Below are positions 35,801 through 47,101 of a stretch of DNA of 64,000 nucleotides, piece by piece. Location of the stretch: NCBI GenBank assembly GCA_032871835.1, contig CM065301.1, forward strand, positions 33,860,405-33,924,404. Reading direction: 5' to 3'. Position numbers and translations under genes: made by a program. The number at the start of each line of letters is the position of its first letter. Positions within the stretch are counted from its first letter, which is position 1. This DNA is from Dipteronia dyeriana (Eukaryota > Streptophyta > Magnoliopsida > Sapindales > Sapindaceae). The notes below the pieces were generated by a model. That model did not search any database and had not been told where the DNA came from. It was given only the letters and a program-made list of their open reading frames with translations.

Positions 35801-35955
35801 TCCAATGAAAGTCTGCTCCGTGAATATGAAATGGTGCCCGACCCGAGCATCTGCAAGAGTTCAAAATCCTCCTGATTTATTCATTTTTGTAGAAATTCTT
35901 TATAACAATTCTTTATAACTATTCTTTGTAACAATTCTTTATAAAGATTAATAAA
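32851..35955 (+). pseudogene. Antisense extra gene of the gypsy element, with introns; Transposase_28-like
   Basis: It runs opposite to gag-pol. A TATA box (TATAAAT, 32852-32858) precedes an ATG at 32996 (MEPTSLLRLCTITLEAL). A stop at 33086-33088 and a frame change near 33450 break it. A conserved block at 33451-33708 (LQPFITWFLAEVGIAPAQL, then SEIRHFFML) resembles the 'putative gypsy type transposon' domain (PF04195). Further pieces lie at 33930-34145 and a coiled coil (EEADERASLAEEKAMSLQ) at 35140-35420. Canonical GT...AG introns fit 34128-34212 (GTAAGTGG...TTCTAAG) and 34970-35031 (GTAAGTTA...TTTGTAG). AATAAA lies at 35950-35955. Antisense extra ORFs are known in Tat-lineage elements such as Grande; their function is unknown. 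Confidence 0.65.
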
Positions 35956-36023
35956 ATCTCGAGTTAACTTATTCTGAAAACTGAGTGGTTTTGATCTGAT
36001 TTCATTGCTCAATAAATTTCTTT

Positions 36024-36383
36024 GAGTATCTTCTTTAACTTGATTCTACTGTTGCCGAGTATCTTACTAAACCGGCTGTTGAAATTTTTACCAAGTATCT
36101 TACGAAACTGGCTAATTCTGATGTTCGGGGTAACTTCACCGAGTATCTTATTAAATTGGTTTCATTACCTGAATAATTTTTAACGCCAAGTATCTTATTA
36201 AACTGGCTATTGCAATCTTCATGTCAAGTATCTTATTAAACTGGCTAATTCTTATGTTCGGGTAACTTCACCAAGTATATTATTAAACTGGTTAATTCTG
36301 ATGTTCGGGTAACTTCACCAAGTATCTAAACCGGTTGTCACCCGAATAATTTTTAACGCCAAGTATCTTATTAAACTGGGTAG
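36024..36383. repeat. Short variable tandem repeats near the gypsy 3' end
   Basis: At least eight copies of a core CAAGTATCTTATTAAACTGG lie at about 36055, 36091, 36139, 36186, 36225, 36271, 36317 and 36359. They are spaced 37-48 bp apart, with a shared spacer (TAATTCTGATGTTCGGGTAAC) in several. The repeats lie between pol and the 3' LTR. In Tat/Ogre elements this region is known to be rich in tandem repeats and a source of satellite DNA. Confidence 0.85.
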
Positions 36384-36820
36384 TATTATTAATTGAGTCA
36401 TCTTAAAACATGCAAGTTGATCTATACTTATGTTTCATACTAGGTTGCTACCTAAACATTATATCAAGGCTCACCATGATTATATATTTTGAGTCCTTAC
36501 ACATTACAGAGGATGTCTCCCTAGATTTTTTTTTCGATAGCGTCCCGAGCCTTTCTTTAGAATCTGGTGCATCGGGTTTGCCTTTTTACTAAGGTCAATT
36601 GACCTTGCTCGGCTGGCATGCTCCTTCGAGTTTCTCCGCCCATTTGGGAATCAATGGTCCCGAGTATTCTATTTGCATGTTCTTATTATCATGCTTGTAT
36701 TTCAAATGTTCTTATTATCATATGTTTTTTTTTTCAAAAATCCCGAGTTTGATTTTTATTTATAACTGCAAAACCAACAAAGATTTAAAATTGTCCTGAC
36801 TAGAAAAAACAAAAAATAAT
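36384..36820. other. Non-coding spacer between repeats and integrase
   Basis: This is an AT-rich stretch without a recognised gene. A small duplication (TGTTCTTATTATCAT) occurs at about 36678 and 36708. Confidence 0.5.
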
Positions 36821-38060
36821 TTAAGGATAGAAAATCTTCAGATATTGGGCATTGCATGGTCGGGGTAAAACCTCTCCATTACGTCGTGCAATCCAATATG
36901 CTCCATGGCCAGCTATTCCTTCGATCTTGTACGGGCCTTCCAACTTATCAGTCAGGGAACCTGCAGCTTTTTTTATGTTCAATGACACCTTCCTGAGTAC
37001 TAGGTCTCCTAGTTGGAATATCCTGACCCGAACATGAGAATTGTAGTTGTTAGCTACTCTTTGCTGATATGCCATATTTCGTATTCGGGACTTCTCCCTT
37101 TTAGCTCATCTAGACTTTGTAATAGCATATCAACATTTTGTTCTTCATCATATAGCCTGACCCAGGGTGATGCATATGACGTTTCTATAGGGATAACAGC
37201 TTCTGTTCCAAACGCTAAAGTGAATGGAGTCTCTCTTGTTGAAGTTCTTGTTGTCGTCCGATATGCCCATAATACTTCAGGTAGCTTTTCAATCCAACTT
37301 CCTTTCTTGGCATCTAGCTTTGCTTTGATTGTGTGCTTGATGATTTTGTTCACTGCTTCAACCTGCCCATTTGTTTGATGGTGGGTAGGTGTGGCATAGT
37401 AATTGGCAATCCGGTACTCTTTGCACAGCTGTCTGAATTTTAAGTTATCGAAATGGGTGTTGTTGTCAGTGATTATAGTGTTTGGGACTCCAAACCTATA
37501 AAGTATATTCTTTTTCACAAAATTTGTGGTATTTGCTTATGTGATTTGCACCAATGCTTCAGCTTCTGCCCACTTCGTGAAGTAGTCAACGGCTACTATG
37601 GCACAATTCGCTCCACCCCGTATCCAAGCTGGCATTGGGCCGATTAAATCCAAACCCCACATGGCAAATGGCCATGGGGATGTGAGGTTTCTGAGCTGTT
37701 CAGAGGGTTGTCGTATATCATTAGCAATCCTATGGCAAGTATTTCAACTCTTTGAACATCGTTGTGCATCAGAGAATAAAGTAGGCCAATAATAACCTTG
37801 CATGAGTACCTTGTGTGCTAAACTCTTACCCCTAGTGTGGTTTCCGCAAACTCCTCCATGGATTTCCTGTAATATCCGATATGCATCCTCCTCTTATACA
37901 CATCTTTGGAGTGTTCAGGAAAACCCCCTTCTGTATAGTTCTCCTCCAACCAATGTGTACCTTGCTGATCGATACCTGATACGTTTTGTTTGTAAGGGAT
38001 CTTCCGGGAGCACGCCTTCTTCCAGGAACCTTTTCAGCTGAGTCATCCAATCGTCTGGTG
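36821..38060 (-). pseudogene. Gypsy integrase
   Basis: The N-terminal zinc-binding part (H..H..C..C type: HGGVCGNHTRG...GYYWPTL) lies in broken frames near 37700-37880. The core follows: MWGLDLIGPMP keeps the first Asp, ITDNNTHFD keeps the second Asp and NGQVEAVNK keeps the catalytic Glu (37054-37518). The C-terminal module with KLEGPYKI, the GPY/F-type motif, is at 36821-37075. There is a frame change at about 37060-37075 and stops in the N-terminal part. Being downstream of RT/RNase H, it gives the Ty3/gypsy order. Confidence 0.9.
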
Positions 38061-38064
38061 GTGT

Positions 38065-38442
38065 TCAAATTTCTAACATTTCTAAGTTTTTTGATTCAGC
38101 TGTGCTCAGATTGAGGATATGTGCAACCGGAATAGTTTTTGGCCTGATTGTTGTTGTTGCTGATGCTAGTTTGGATAAAGCGTCTGCCTTTTCATTCTCC
38201 TCCCTGGGGATCTGGGCAATCCTATATTCTTTGAATTTATAAAGGAGTTGTTTTGCAATGTCACGGTAGGCTATCATGCCTTCATCCTTGGCTTGGTATT
38301 CATCCAGGACTTGGTTGACAACTACCTGTGAATCGCTAAATATCTCGACTTCATCGACCCCGAGAGCTATACAGACTCTGAGTCCAGCTAGTAACGCCTC
38401 ATACTCGGCTTGATTATTGATTGCTTTGAAGTCAAACCTCAT
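38065..38442 (-). pseudogene. Second RNase H domain (Tat-lineage type)
   Basis: The sequence NNQAEYEALLAGLRVCIALG contains the Glu of the active site, FSDSQVVVNQV a catalytic Asp and REENEKADALSKLAS the last Asp. This domain lies between the usual RT-linked RNase H and the integrase. A duplicated RNase H here is an established marker of Tat/Ogre elements. The frame is open for about 125 codons, starting at the fragment's MRFDFKAI. The upstream part (with the first Asp) is in another frame. Confidence 0.88.
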
Positions 38443-38739
38443 GGCACATTCGACATCATCTCCTTATGGAGTGCATACTACGATCCCTGCCCCGCTGCCG
38501 TGAGTGTTTTTAGAGCCATCAACATACAATTTCCATGGGAAATTTTTTCACAACATTTTTTTTGCTTCCAGGTTTGGCTCTGTGAACTCTGCTATGAAAT
38601 ATGCCCCTGCTTGCCCTTTAAGGAATGTCCTGGGGACGTACTGGATATCGAATTCACTTAGCTCGATTGCCTATTTGGTTAGTCTTCCTGAAATCTCTGG
38701 CATTTGTAAAATTTGTTTCAATAGGCAGTCGGTGAGAAC

Positions 38740-40176
38740 CTAGATTGTATGAGCTTGAAAGTATGGCCTTAGCTTCCTTGTCGCTAAAACCAATGCTGAG
38801 GCCATTTTTTCTGCCTGTGAATACCTGGTCTCGGCTGGTAATAGTGTCTTGCTGGTATAATACACTGGCTTCTGTACTCCATCTTCTGTTCTGATTAGGA
38901 CTGAGCTTGCTGCTAGTTCTATAATTGATAAGTATAAATGGAGTATCTCTCCCATCTGTGGCTTCGAATGGATGGGAGCCTGCCCAGGTACTCTTTGATT
39001 TTTAGGAAAGCCTACTCGCACTCTTCATTCCATTCGAGTTCTTTTTCCTTTTTTGATTACTCTGAAAAAAGGTGTGCATCTGTCTGTGGCCTTTGAGATG
39101 AATCTTCCCAAGGAAGCTAAACATCCTGTTAAGCGTTGTACTTCTTTTAATGTCCTTGGTGAGGTCATTCCCTGTAGGGCTCAGATCTTTTCAGGATTGA
39201 CTTCGATTCCCCTTCGGTGAATTTGAAAACCCAGGAATCTTCTTGAAGGAACTCTAAATAAACACTTGTTCAGATTTAGCTTCATTTGGTATCTTCTCAA
39301 AACATCAAATGTCTCTCACAAGTCTAAAGTATGCTTGTCTGCCGAGATGCTCTTGGTCAACATGTCATCAATGTACACTTCCATGTTCCTTCATATTTGC
39401 CGTGCGAAGATTCTGTTGACCAGCCTTTGATATATTTGCCCTGTATTTTTTAACCCGAAGAGCATTATTGTGTAACAGTACAAGCCCTGATCAGTTGAGA
39501 ATGATGTTTTTTCTTCGTCAGCCTTGTTCATCCGGATTTGATTATATTCCGAGTAGGCGTCCATGAAACTGAGCAATTCTTGTCCTGATGTAGCATTCAC
39601 CAACTGATCTATGCTTGGAAGTGGAAAACTGTCTTTTGGGCATGCTTTGTTCAAATCTGTGAAATCTATGCACATTCTCCATTGACCATTTTTCTTTTGG
39701 AAGAGTACTAAAATAGCTACCCATTGAGGGTAGTTGATCTCTCTAATCGACCCTACAATGAGTAGCTTCTCCACTTCCTGTTTGATTGCCTGACTTCTCT
39801 CAAGATTGAATGATCTTCTCTTTTGTATTACTGGTTTTGCATTCGGGTCCACTGCGATGTGGTGAGATATTATTCGGGCATCTATCCCGACCATGTCATC
39901 ATGACTCTAGGTGAACACGTCCTTGTATTCTTTAAGCAGATCAGTGAGGCTTTGTTTGATATTTCCTTCCAGTTTAGCCCCGATTTTGATCTTCTTATCT
40001 GGTTCATCTTCTTTCAAGATAATTTTTTCGACCGGTTCAATTTTGGATTTATTCGACTCTTCCCTTGGATCAAATTCGAATGACAGTGACTCTTTGTTCT
40101 GACTCGACTGAGTTATAGTGCAAACTTGTTCATCACTTTTGTCTTTGTATACTGACAGGCTAGCTCTTCGGGCCAT
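38740..40176 (-). pseudogene. Gypsy reverse transcriptase and first RNase H
   Basis: From the 5' side, a linker (39907-40176, LLKEYKDVFT) ends at a TAG (39907-39909) where related proteins have Trp. RT fingers and palm follow (39391-39894, GQWRMCIDFTDLNKACPKD, FMDAYSEYNQI). The active-site box YIDD is near 39365-39376, and a FLGFQIHRRGIEVNPEKI block lies near 39205-39225. RNase H remnants are at 38740-39021 (KPVYYTSKTLLPAETRYS and LRPYFQAH). At least two stops and a frame change lie between 39021 and 39391. Confidence 0.9.
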
Positions 40177-40193
40177 CTCTTGGGACCCCTTGA

Positions 40194-40520
40194 CTACACC
40201 GACCCCTGCTCGGTCAGGAACTTGATTATCAAGGCATAAGTGGCTGTTACGGCCTTAGTTTTATTTAAGAATGGCCGACCCAACAACACATTATACGACA
40301 AATTGTCTAAGTCTACCACCACGAAATCGAGCAATACAGTTCTCTGACAAGGTGCCACTCCGATCTTTACAGGTAGTTTTACCGCCCCGAGTGACCTGAC
40401 CTCAATTCCTCTGAATCCTCTGAGTGGAGTATGGATAGGCTGTAGATCCTTTCGGTCCAACCTAAGTTGATCGTAGACAGCTACATTGAGTGTGTTTGCC
40501 GAACTTTCATTATCTATCAA
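40194..40520 (-). pseudogene. Gypsy protease
   Basis: It has an LG-rich core (LSYNVLLGRPFLNK) and an active-site block reading IDNESSANTL. The catalytic Asp is present, but the following Gly is replaced and the motif is degraded. It sits between gag and RT as expected. Confidence 0.82.
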
Positions 40521-40636
40521 GATTCTCCTAACTTCCTGGTGACCAATCCGGGCACTTATGATTAAGGCGTCATTTGGCCGAACATCAACCCCATGTGAGT
40601 CTGCTTCTGTGAATATTATTGGGTCCCATCCTTCCG

Positions 40637-42434
40637 TTACCCTATTCGGGTCTGGCTCGACAAATTCAAGTCAAAGTTATGTCTTGCTTCTACTGCTTCT
40701 CTAATTTCCTGTGTTCGCTTTTGGTTACTTATCCCAGTGGATGGTCCTCCAAAGATTGTATGTATTACTTCATTGGCCACTGGACTAGCCATTTGATTCT
40801 GACCAAAGCTGTGATTGGCCCTGATCTCTTTCTTTGTTTCTGATTTCTCATCCCTTTTCAAGATTACATCCTGTAGATTTCCCTCCCGAATGAGGGTTTC
40901 TATGTAATCTCTGAGCTGGTAACACCTGGAAGTCTCATGACCAGTTTCCTTATGGAATCTACAGTATTTGGTTGTATCCCACTGGCGAACTAAGATTGCC
41001 GTCGTCACTCTTGCACCAGATTCTTTGCTTCCAGTATTATCAGGATTTTCTCCTACTTTTTCTGAAAAGGGGTGTAGTGGGTGTATCCACCTCGGAATTT
41101 CTCCGTGGTCTATTCAGCATTACACCGTCCTTACATTTTTCTTTTTTGTCTCCTTTCTGTTTTCCCTTTTGGTTCTGCACCTTGGACTCAACATCCTTTT
41201 TGGGTTTTCCTCCATGCATATAGCATCCTCCTGTGGCTAATTCTTCTTCTTCGGCTAGTGCATATCCTCCCGCCATGTCCATCATATATGAATATCTGGT
41301 TAGACGGGCTCTTCTTAAGTCAAAAGATAGCCATTTATTCTGTAGATTGTTGATGAACGCCGTAATTATCGCTTTGTCGTTTGCACTACCGATTTCTGAT
41401 ACCGCTTGGCCGAATCTCCCCAGGTATTTCTTCACGACTCATCTTTCCCTAATTCTATCTGAGAAAGGTAAGCCACTGATATTTTCTTGTGAACGTTTCT
41501 CAAAATATTCCTTGAGAAACTCCTGCTTAGTTCACTGAAGCTTCCAATGCTCGCTGGGGGCAATCTCCCGAATCATCTTGAGCATGTGTCCCTTAGAGTC
41601 TGTTAGAAGTTGAGACATAGCAAAGGAGCGTTGTGGGCATACTGGACCATAACACATTTATAGCGTCTGACGTGTTCTTTAGGGTCTTTATCTTTCTTGA
41701 ACTGCTCCACGTGCGGGCAGCCTGAACCTTTTTGGGAATGAGGTCCGTAAGATTTCCCTAGTGAATGGGCTATCAGAATCGTCGTCAGATAAATTGTTAT
41801 ACACATAACGTCTGACCCGTGCGTCTATTTGACACTTATTGTTCTCGACTTCTCGAGTTTGGCTATGAATTACGACAACTTTATCTCCCACCGGACTTCT
41901 ATGATGGTTAAACTGCTGGGTGATTGCCATTCCTCTTTTTTGCTCTTCACTTTGATGCCGAGTTTCACGTATGGTTCCGTGATGACGCTTGTGATGGTAC
42001 CGATCGCTATCTTTTGATGACGACCGATCCTTGTATCGGTCATGTTTACGGTGTCTAGCACGGGCTGCCTGATCATGGTTCTGCTTTTAGCGTTGTCGTT
42101 CCTCTTCGGGTGTTTCACGTCCAGCCTGATTAATTGGAGCAGAGTTCCTTCTGGCTCCAGGTGCATTTAGTTCTGGCCCTATTACAACCGAACGAAGCCT
42201 TATAGGTGAGAGGTTAGAAGGTTACGCTCCTTCTGCAGCCAGTAGATCAACTCCTTCCTTTACTAAGTCTGCCACCAACTGTTGCAGTGCCTCTCGAAAG
42301 CGTTGTGTCAGGTCTTCGCTGGTCAGAGGAACTTGCTGGATCCACGCTAGGGATGTTGGTTGGTTCTCCGTGGTTGCAGTGAGATCTCGCGAGCTACTGC
42401 CAACATGGACGTTATCTGGAGTTTTTTTGGACAT
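40637..42434 (-). pseudogene. Gypsy gag, frameshifted
   Basis: The probable start is MSKKTPDNVHVG at 42434. Pieces in different frames follow: TREILRTSFPKRFRLP and DPKEHVRRYK (about 41600-41930), then YLGRFGQAVSEIG...MAGGYALAEEEE (41040-41435). The zinc-binding block YCRFHKETGHETSRCYQLRDYIE with a downstream IREGNL is at 40637-41008. This CxxH..GH..C type knuckle is usual for Tat gag. Confidence 0.82.
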
Positions 42435-42489
42435 CCCCAGAACTGGTTCTCCTTCCTGCTATTACCTTTAATTAAATGGGAGGTTCGCA

Positions 42490-42509
42490 GCCCCTCTTTC
42501 TAGCGCCAA
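42490..42509 (-). promoter_or_regulatory. Gypsy primer binding site
   Basis: On the minus strand ATTGGCGCTAGAAAGAGGGG follows the 5' LTR end. TGGCGC... primer sites are common in gypsy elements. I cannot name the tRNA from the sequence alone. Confidence 0.65.
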
Positions 42510-42510
42510 T

Positions 42511-43411
42511 TGTTGATGTCGATTTCTTGTTGTATGAGAAAAGCCAACAAGATTTGGATTTCAGCTGTGATCTCAAAGAGAAAAAGAAGGAGAAAGTAAT
42601 CGGACTCAAGTTTTTACGTGGTAAAACTCCGATGACCTGAGAAACGTCCACGGGCGGTTGAATAATCAACCGAGCCAAAATCCACTATGAATAGAATAAT
42701 TACAATTCTTGATCTATCTTTTTTCTCTTTGTATTTTTCTATGATTTCTGTATATTCTGTGTCTATATTTTATGACGAGATTATGGGTTATTTATATGTC
42801 AATAAAACCCTAATCTTTTTTGTACAAGTAATAAAAGATCTTTGTATTTCATTATGATTGTTTGCTTGTTTGAAGTAGTTTATCTTCTTTCCTGTTTCGG
42901 AGACTTGTATTGAGATCGAATGGTACTCTAGTAATGTAGCCCAGTTAGGACTTATTTTCTTATAATATCGGAGTCTTTTTGAATAAATAAAATTGTTGCC
43001 AGATTAGGAACTCTTTCTGCTTGATATTCTTTTCTTCTGGGAATTCCTCTTTGATATGGATATCTTCACGTGTTTCAATGACTTGATTCGTGTGAGCTAC
43101 GATCTGGGATTTTTATTCGGTTATCTTTATGTTTATCTCAAGTAGGACACGATATCAGCTGGTCCCGAATGACGTCATTTGATCCCGAGTAGAAAATGTC
43201 ACCAACTAGCCCCGAGTATCTTTAACTTACCTAGAGTAGTATATGACGTCAGTTGACCCCGCGCAGGTCTTGTTTAATATTTGTTTATTCAGGCTTCTCT
43301 TATTTGGTGATGCCTTGCAGGATATTTTCTGAATGCCTATTCGGATGTCCACCTGGCAATGTTATCCTCTTTGTCAATGACGTGTACATCTGATAAAATT
43401 TACATACGACA
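42511..43411 (-). mobile_element. Gypsy 5' LTR
   Basis: It matches 31592-32492 end to end (TGTTGATGTCGATTTCTTG at one edge, TTACATACGACA at the other on the + strand). It is followed by the ATCCA duplication. Confidence 0.92.
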
Positions 43412-43416
43412 ATCCA

Positions 43417-44020
43417 TATCTATAAATGAATTCCTCTATAGATTAACAAATGAATACCAACAAACTATCGAGAATAAACTATGCTATATATTTTTACTCA
43501 TTGATAGCTCAAATGATAACACTTGCAACCATAATTCCATCATTTATCTAAGAATTAAGATAGACTCTCTGATTATCTTTAAGTGAAAACTTTTATCCAT
43601 TGATGGTTCTCAGATAAAGTTTTTCACTATGAGCCTATTCAATGCACCAGTGCACTAGATTCATTTGCCCAAAGACACCACACTTTGATTATTTTAGACT
43701 CATCATAACACATTTGATCCCACTCAAATGCTAGTAAAAGAATATACAACTCTGACATGATAAAGGTGCCCAACCTTTATCTTAAGTTATGAATATTATT
43801 CACGACTAACTAAACAATTGTGTCTACCTTATACATATCTAGATGTACGAACAATTCTTCTTTTCTTATAGTCTTTCGACTTTATGACTATTTACTTTTG
43901 ACAATTATAATAATTAAACTATAAATGCTGTAAGATTTGTTAAACTAGAAATCATTTTATTAATATGAAAAGATTGTCAAATACATTATTACACTCTTGC
44001 TATCGAGCATAATCCCAACA
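43417..44020 (-). mobile_element. Family B 5' LTR, 5' portion
   Basis: It resumes the LTR interrupted at 31591. It ends on the + strand at ...ATAATCCCAACA, the reverse of the LTR start TGTTGGGATTAT. Confidence 0.9.
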
Positions 44021-44025
44021 GTTTC

Positions 44026-44310
44026 TTGGTGAGGATCTTGTAAACGTTGTGAGAGTGGTTTGGGTTATGGTGTGAAAGAGAATCCTAGAGTACATTGTTG
44101 TAATAATTTATCATATAGTGCAAATTTCTCTGTCGTCTTGACAGTCCGTGGTTTTTTTACCCGATTTAGGTTTTCTACGTATATCTTGTGTTGTGATTGG
44201 TTTATTAACTCTCTTCTATTTTTTCTGTTATAAACGTTATTAATTGCTATGAGTTATGGGCGTATATTAAGCATGACAATTCCATGATCATCGGTTCAAA
44301 ATTCCCAACA
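44026..44310 (+). mobile_element. Family C LTR2, second part
   Basis: It continues LTR2 (TTGGTGAGGATCTTGT matches 47827 and 49730) and ends AAAATTCCCAACA. Confidence 0.85.
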
Positions 44311-45068
44311 TTTGTTATCAGAGCCTTGGTTCGACGATGACGGTTTCAAATCTTTATGGGATGTCGTATGGAGGACTTGGTAGCCAATGGTTTGGCAATG
44401 GTGTTTTTTTTTCAAGTCTTTATGGGAGATCGTATGGAGGACTTAGTTGTATTGGGATGATGATTCATGGTTGCCTAGTATGGTTTAGCAAATGACATAC
44501 TTCTTGAAAGCGGTTTCAAACTCGGTAAGGTTTGATGAAATGAAGAATAGAGATGGAGGATTTTTTTTTTTGCTTGTGGTGGTAGGTACAAAGTCATAGA
44601 GATACTATCTGGGTCACATAAGGCGTTAATTGAATATTAAAAAAATAATTGAACGCTCGAAGTCTCTGTTGTGGTGTGGGGCTTATCCGGCAAAGCACTT
44701 CTGGTTCTAATATCAAGTCTTTTAGTATAAGATGCATGGACAAAAGGTCTTTCATTGGGTTGGGTGATGTAAGGACATGTTTATCATTTTGGCAGTTTTC
44801 TCTAATGGTCCATAATTGTGCACAAGGCATTGATCAGAAAGTAATGCAAGGTTTATGGTGGACAAGAATATCAATGGCTGATGAATTCCATGGTAATCTG
44901 TCGTGAGGAGTTGCACCACAATTTCAGCAGGTTATTTTCGACATGGTGAGGCAATATTGAACACAAGAAAAAAAGGGAAGAAAAAAATTCTTAGGATGGT
45001 TCGTTCCTAATTGGCTATACCTTGTGGTGGGCTATGTTGATTCTTGGTGATGAGAGTCATGGCTTTAG
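44311..45068 (+). mobile_element. Family C internal region 2 (3' end lost)
   Basis: It starts with a slightly changed primer site (TTGTTATCAGAGCC) and is homologous to internal regions 1 and 3. It breaks off in GAGTCATGGCT..., about 45 bp before the expected polypurine tract, where a family B LTR begins. Confidence 0.82.
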
Positions 45069-47101
45069 TGTTAGGATTATGCTCGATAGCAAGAGTGTAA
45101 TATTGTAATTAACAATCTTTTCATATGAATAAAGTGATTTCTAGTTTAACAAATTTTATAGCATTTAGAGTTTATATATTATAATTGTCAAAACTTAATA
45201 ATCATAAGGTCAAAAGACTCTCAGAAAAGAAGAATTGTTCATACATCTAGATAAATATGAGGTAGACACAATTCTTTAGTTAGTCTTGAATAATATTCAC
45301 AACTTAAGACAGAAGGTTGGGCGCCTTTATCTTGTCAAAGTTGTAGATTATTTTGCTAGCATTTGAGTGGGATCAAATGTGTTGTGATGAGTCTAAAATC
45401 ATCAAAGTGTGGTGCTTTTGGGCAAAAGAATCTAGTGCACTGAGTGCATTGAATATGATCAAAATGAAATACTTTATCTAGAACCGTCAATGGATAAAAG
45501 TTTTCATTTGAAGACAATCAGAGAGTCTATCTCAATCCTGAGATAAATGATGGACTTATGGTTGCAAGTGTTATCATTTGAGCTATCAATGAGTACGATT
45601 ATATAGTATAGTCTATCCTCGATAGTTTGGTGGTATTCATTTGTTAATCGATAGAGGACTTCATTTATAGATATGGACATCGTGGCTCCATTTATTGAAC
45701 GAGAGTAGAATACAATCATATGGATGTTTTGAGGTATTGGATATTAAATCATAACGTTAAGTTTTCAATAGTGTCTATTGAAACATGGCTTCTGGACAAG
45801 TCAAAATACCCAAGTTCAAAATATGGTCATATGAGTAAATATGGTAACTTGGAGAGCAATAGCCGGTCTATGAGCTCTTGGCGATTACTGGTATTCTTCA
45901 CGAGGATACACTTTCTCCAATAAGGTTGTCTAGGGTACGAATGAGTAACATCAACTTATTCTATCTTTATTTAAGAGTTCAATTTTAATTCTTTAGTGGA
46001 ATGAACTAAAATTAAATAGATCGGACCTAAGTGAATCATTTGTTGATTGTGATTGGGTTGTGTCTATTGGAGCTTAAATTTAGATAGCCCGCCAAGATCC
46101 CCAATCTACACGAACTTGCATGGATCACTTGATATATTCTACCGGACCAATTTAGGGGTCCATCTAAATTGTATTAAGACATGTGAACTTGTTTCTTTTT
46201 GTAAGAATAGGTCTAGTTCACGTGTGGACTTTTTATTAAGGTCCAATGGATTTAATAAAATAAGAAAAATAATATATGGCCTTTATATTAAGGTATGGGC
46301 GGCAAAGGCTATTGATAATAGCTTTAATATATTATTTTTATTTTATTATTTAATTAAATAGGAATTAATTAATTTGTTGATTAATTAATTATTTAATTAA
46401 AAGTCAAAATCTTTTCCTAGTAGGAGATGGTCTCCTAAAACTATACTATTGTTGGTAGTATAGTTAATGTTAAAGACTATATTTGATAAGTAGATATATA
46501 AAAGGAGTTATTTATCTAATCAAATTAGGAAGTCTTTAATATGGTTACAAATACACTATTGAGTTGGATTAGGAGTCTTGGTGTAGGAAATAATTCTTTT
46601 TAGAAAAGGATTCTTGGTCACCAAATAAAACTACTTAGTGGTAGAATTCTTATTTGAAAAGGATTTATAACCACCGAGTTAATCTACCTAGGGATAGGAT
46701 TCTTGTCCATCAAGTAATCCCTCTTAGGAAAGATTGAACTCTCCTAATCTATAACAAAGACATAAAATTCGGCCAACAAACATATGGTTATAGGAGTAGT
46801 TAGATTTCCTTTTGGATAAGAACTCTTAACTACCAAATTAATCCACCTAAGGAAAGGATTCTTGCCAACCAAGTGAATCCTTCTTAGGAAAGGATTTATG
46901 ATCCTATATATATGTGCATGGTGAATTTCGGTCATGACCAAATTGATTTGGAGGTGATTTCGGCCAAGATAATTTTTCTAAGAGAAGAATTTTGTCATCA
47001 TAGGAATTTTGAGGGAGAAAAATTTGATTTTACTCTAGACAAAATTCGATCATCTCTAAGCAATAGTGTGGAAATTCGGCCTAGTAGAGAAAAAAGGGAA
47101 A
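45069..47101 (+). mobile_element. Truncated family B LTR
   Basis: It starts TGTTAGGATTATGCTCG like the solo LTR at 2896 and matches it to about position 4935 of that copy. It then stops about 440 bp short of the LTR end, where GTTA is shared with the start of family C LTR3. No target duplication remains. The opposite-strand 71-codon frame (45504-45719) is open. Confidence 0.88.

Larger units (their letters stand above)
31587..43416 (-). mobile_element. Tat-type Ty3/gypsy element, complete, minus strand; TSD ATCCA
   Basis: LTRs of 901 bp each lie at 31592-32492 (3') and 42511-43411 (5'). ATCCA flanks the element at 31587-31591 and 43412-43416. The undisturbed target can be read in the sister LTR near 24330 (AATATCCATATC). 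The internal region holds, on the minus strand, gag, protease, RT, RNase H, a second RNase H and integrase. The second RNase H, an opposite-strand extra gene and a repeat-rich region near the 3' LTR all point to the Tat/Ogre lineage. The first 210 bp of the LTR pair are roughly 90% identical by eye, with many transitions. Confidence 0.94.
22687..44025 (-). mobile_element. Family B copia, complete, minus strand, with nested gypsy; TSD GTTTC
   Basis: The 3' LTR is 22692-24899 and the internal region 24900-29930. The 5' LTR is split as 29931-31591 and 43417-44020 by the gypsy insertion. GTTTC is found on both sides (22687-22691 and 44021-44025). Without the gypsy element the length is about 9.5 kb. 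LTRs of 2.2-2.3 kb are long for copia. The gag and pol are on the minus strand and decayed. Confidence 0.93.

Noticed and set aside
36821..42500. Plus-strand ORFs across the gypsy gag-pol region
   Set aside because: They mirror minus-strand coding sequence with recognisable RT, RNase H and integrase motifs.
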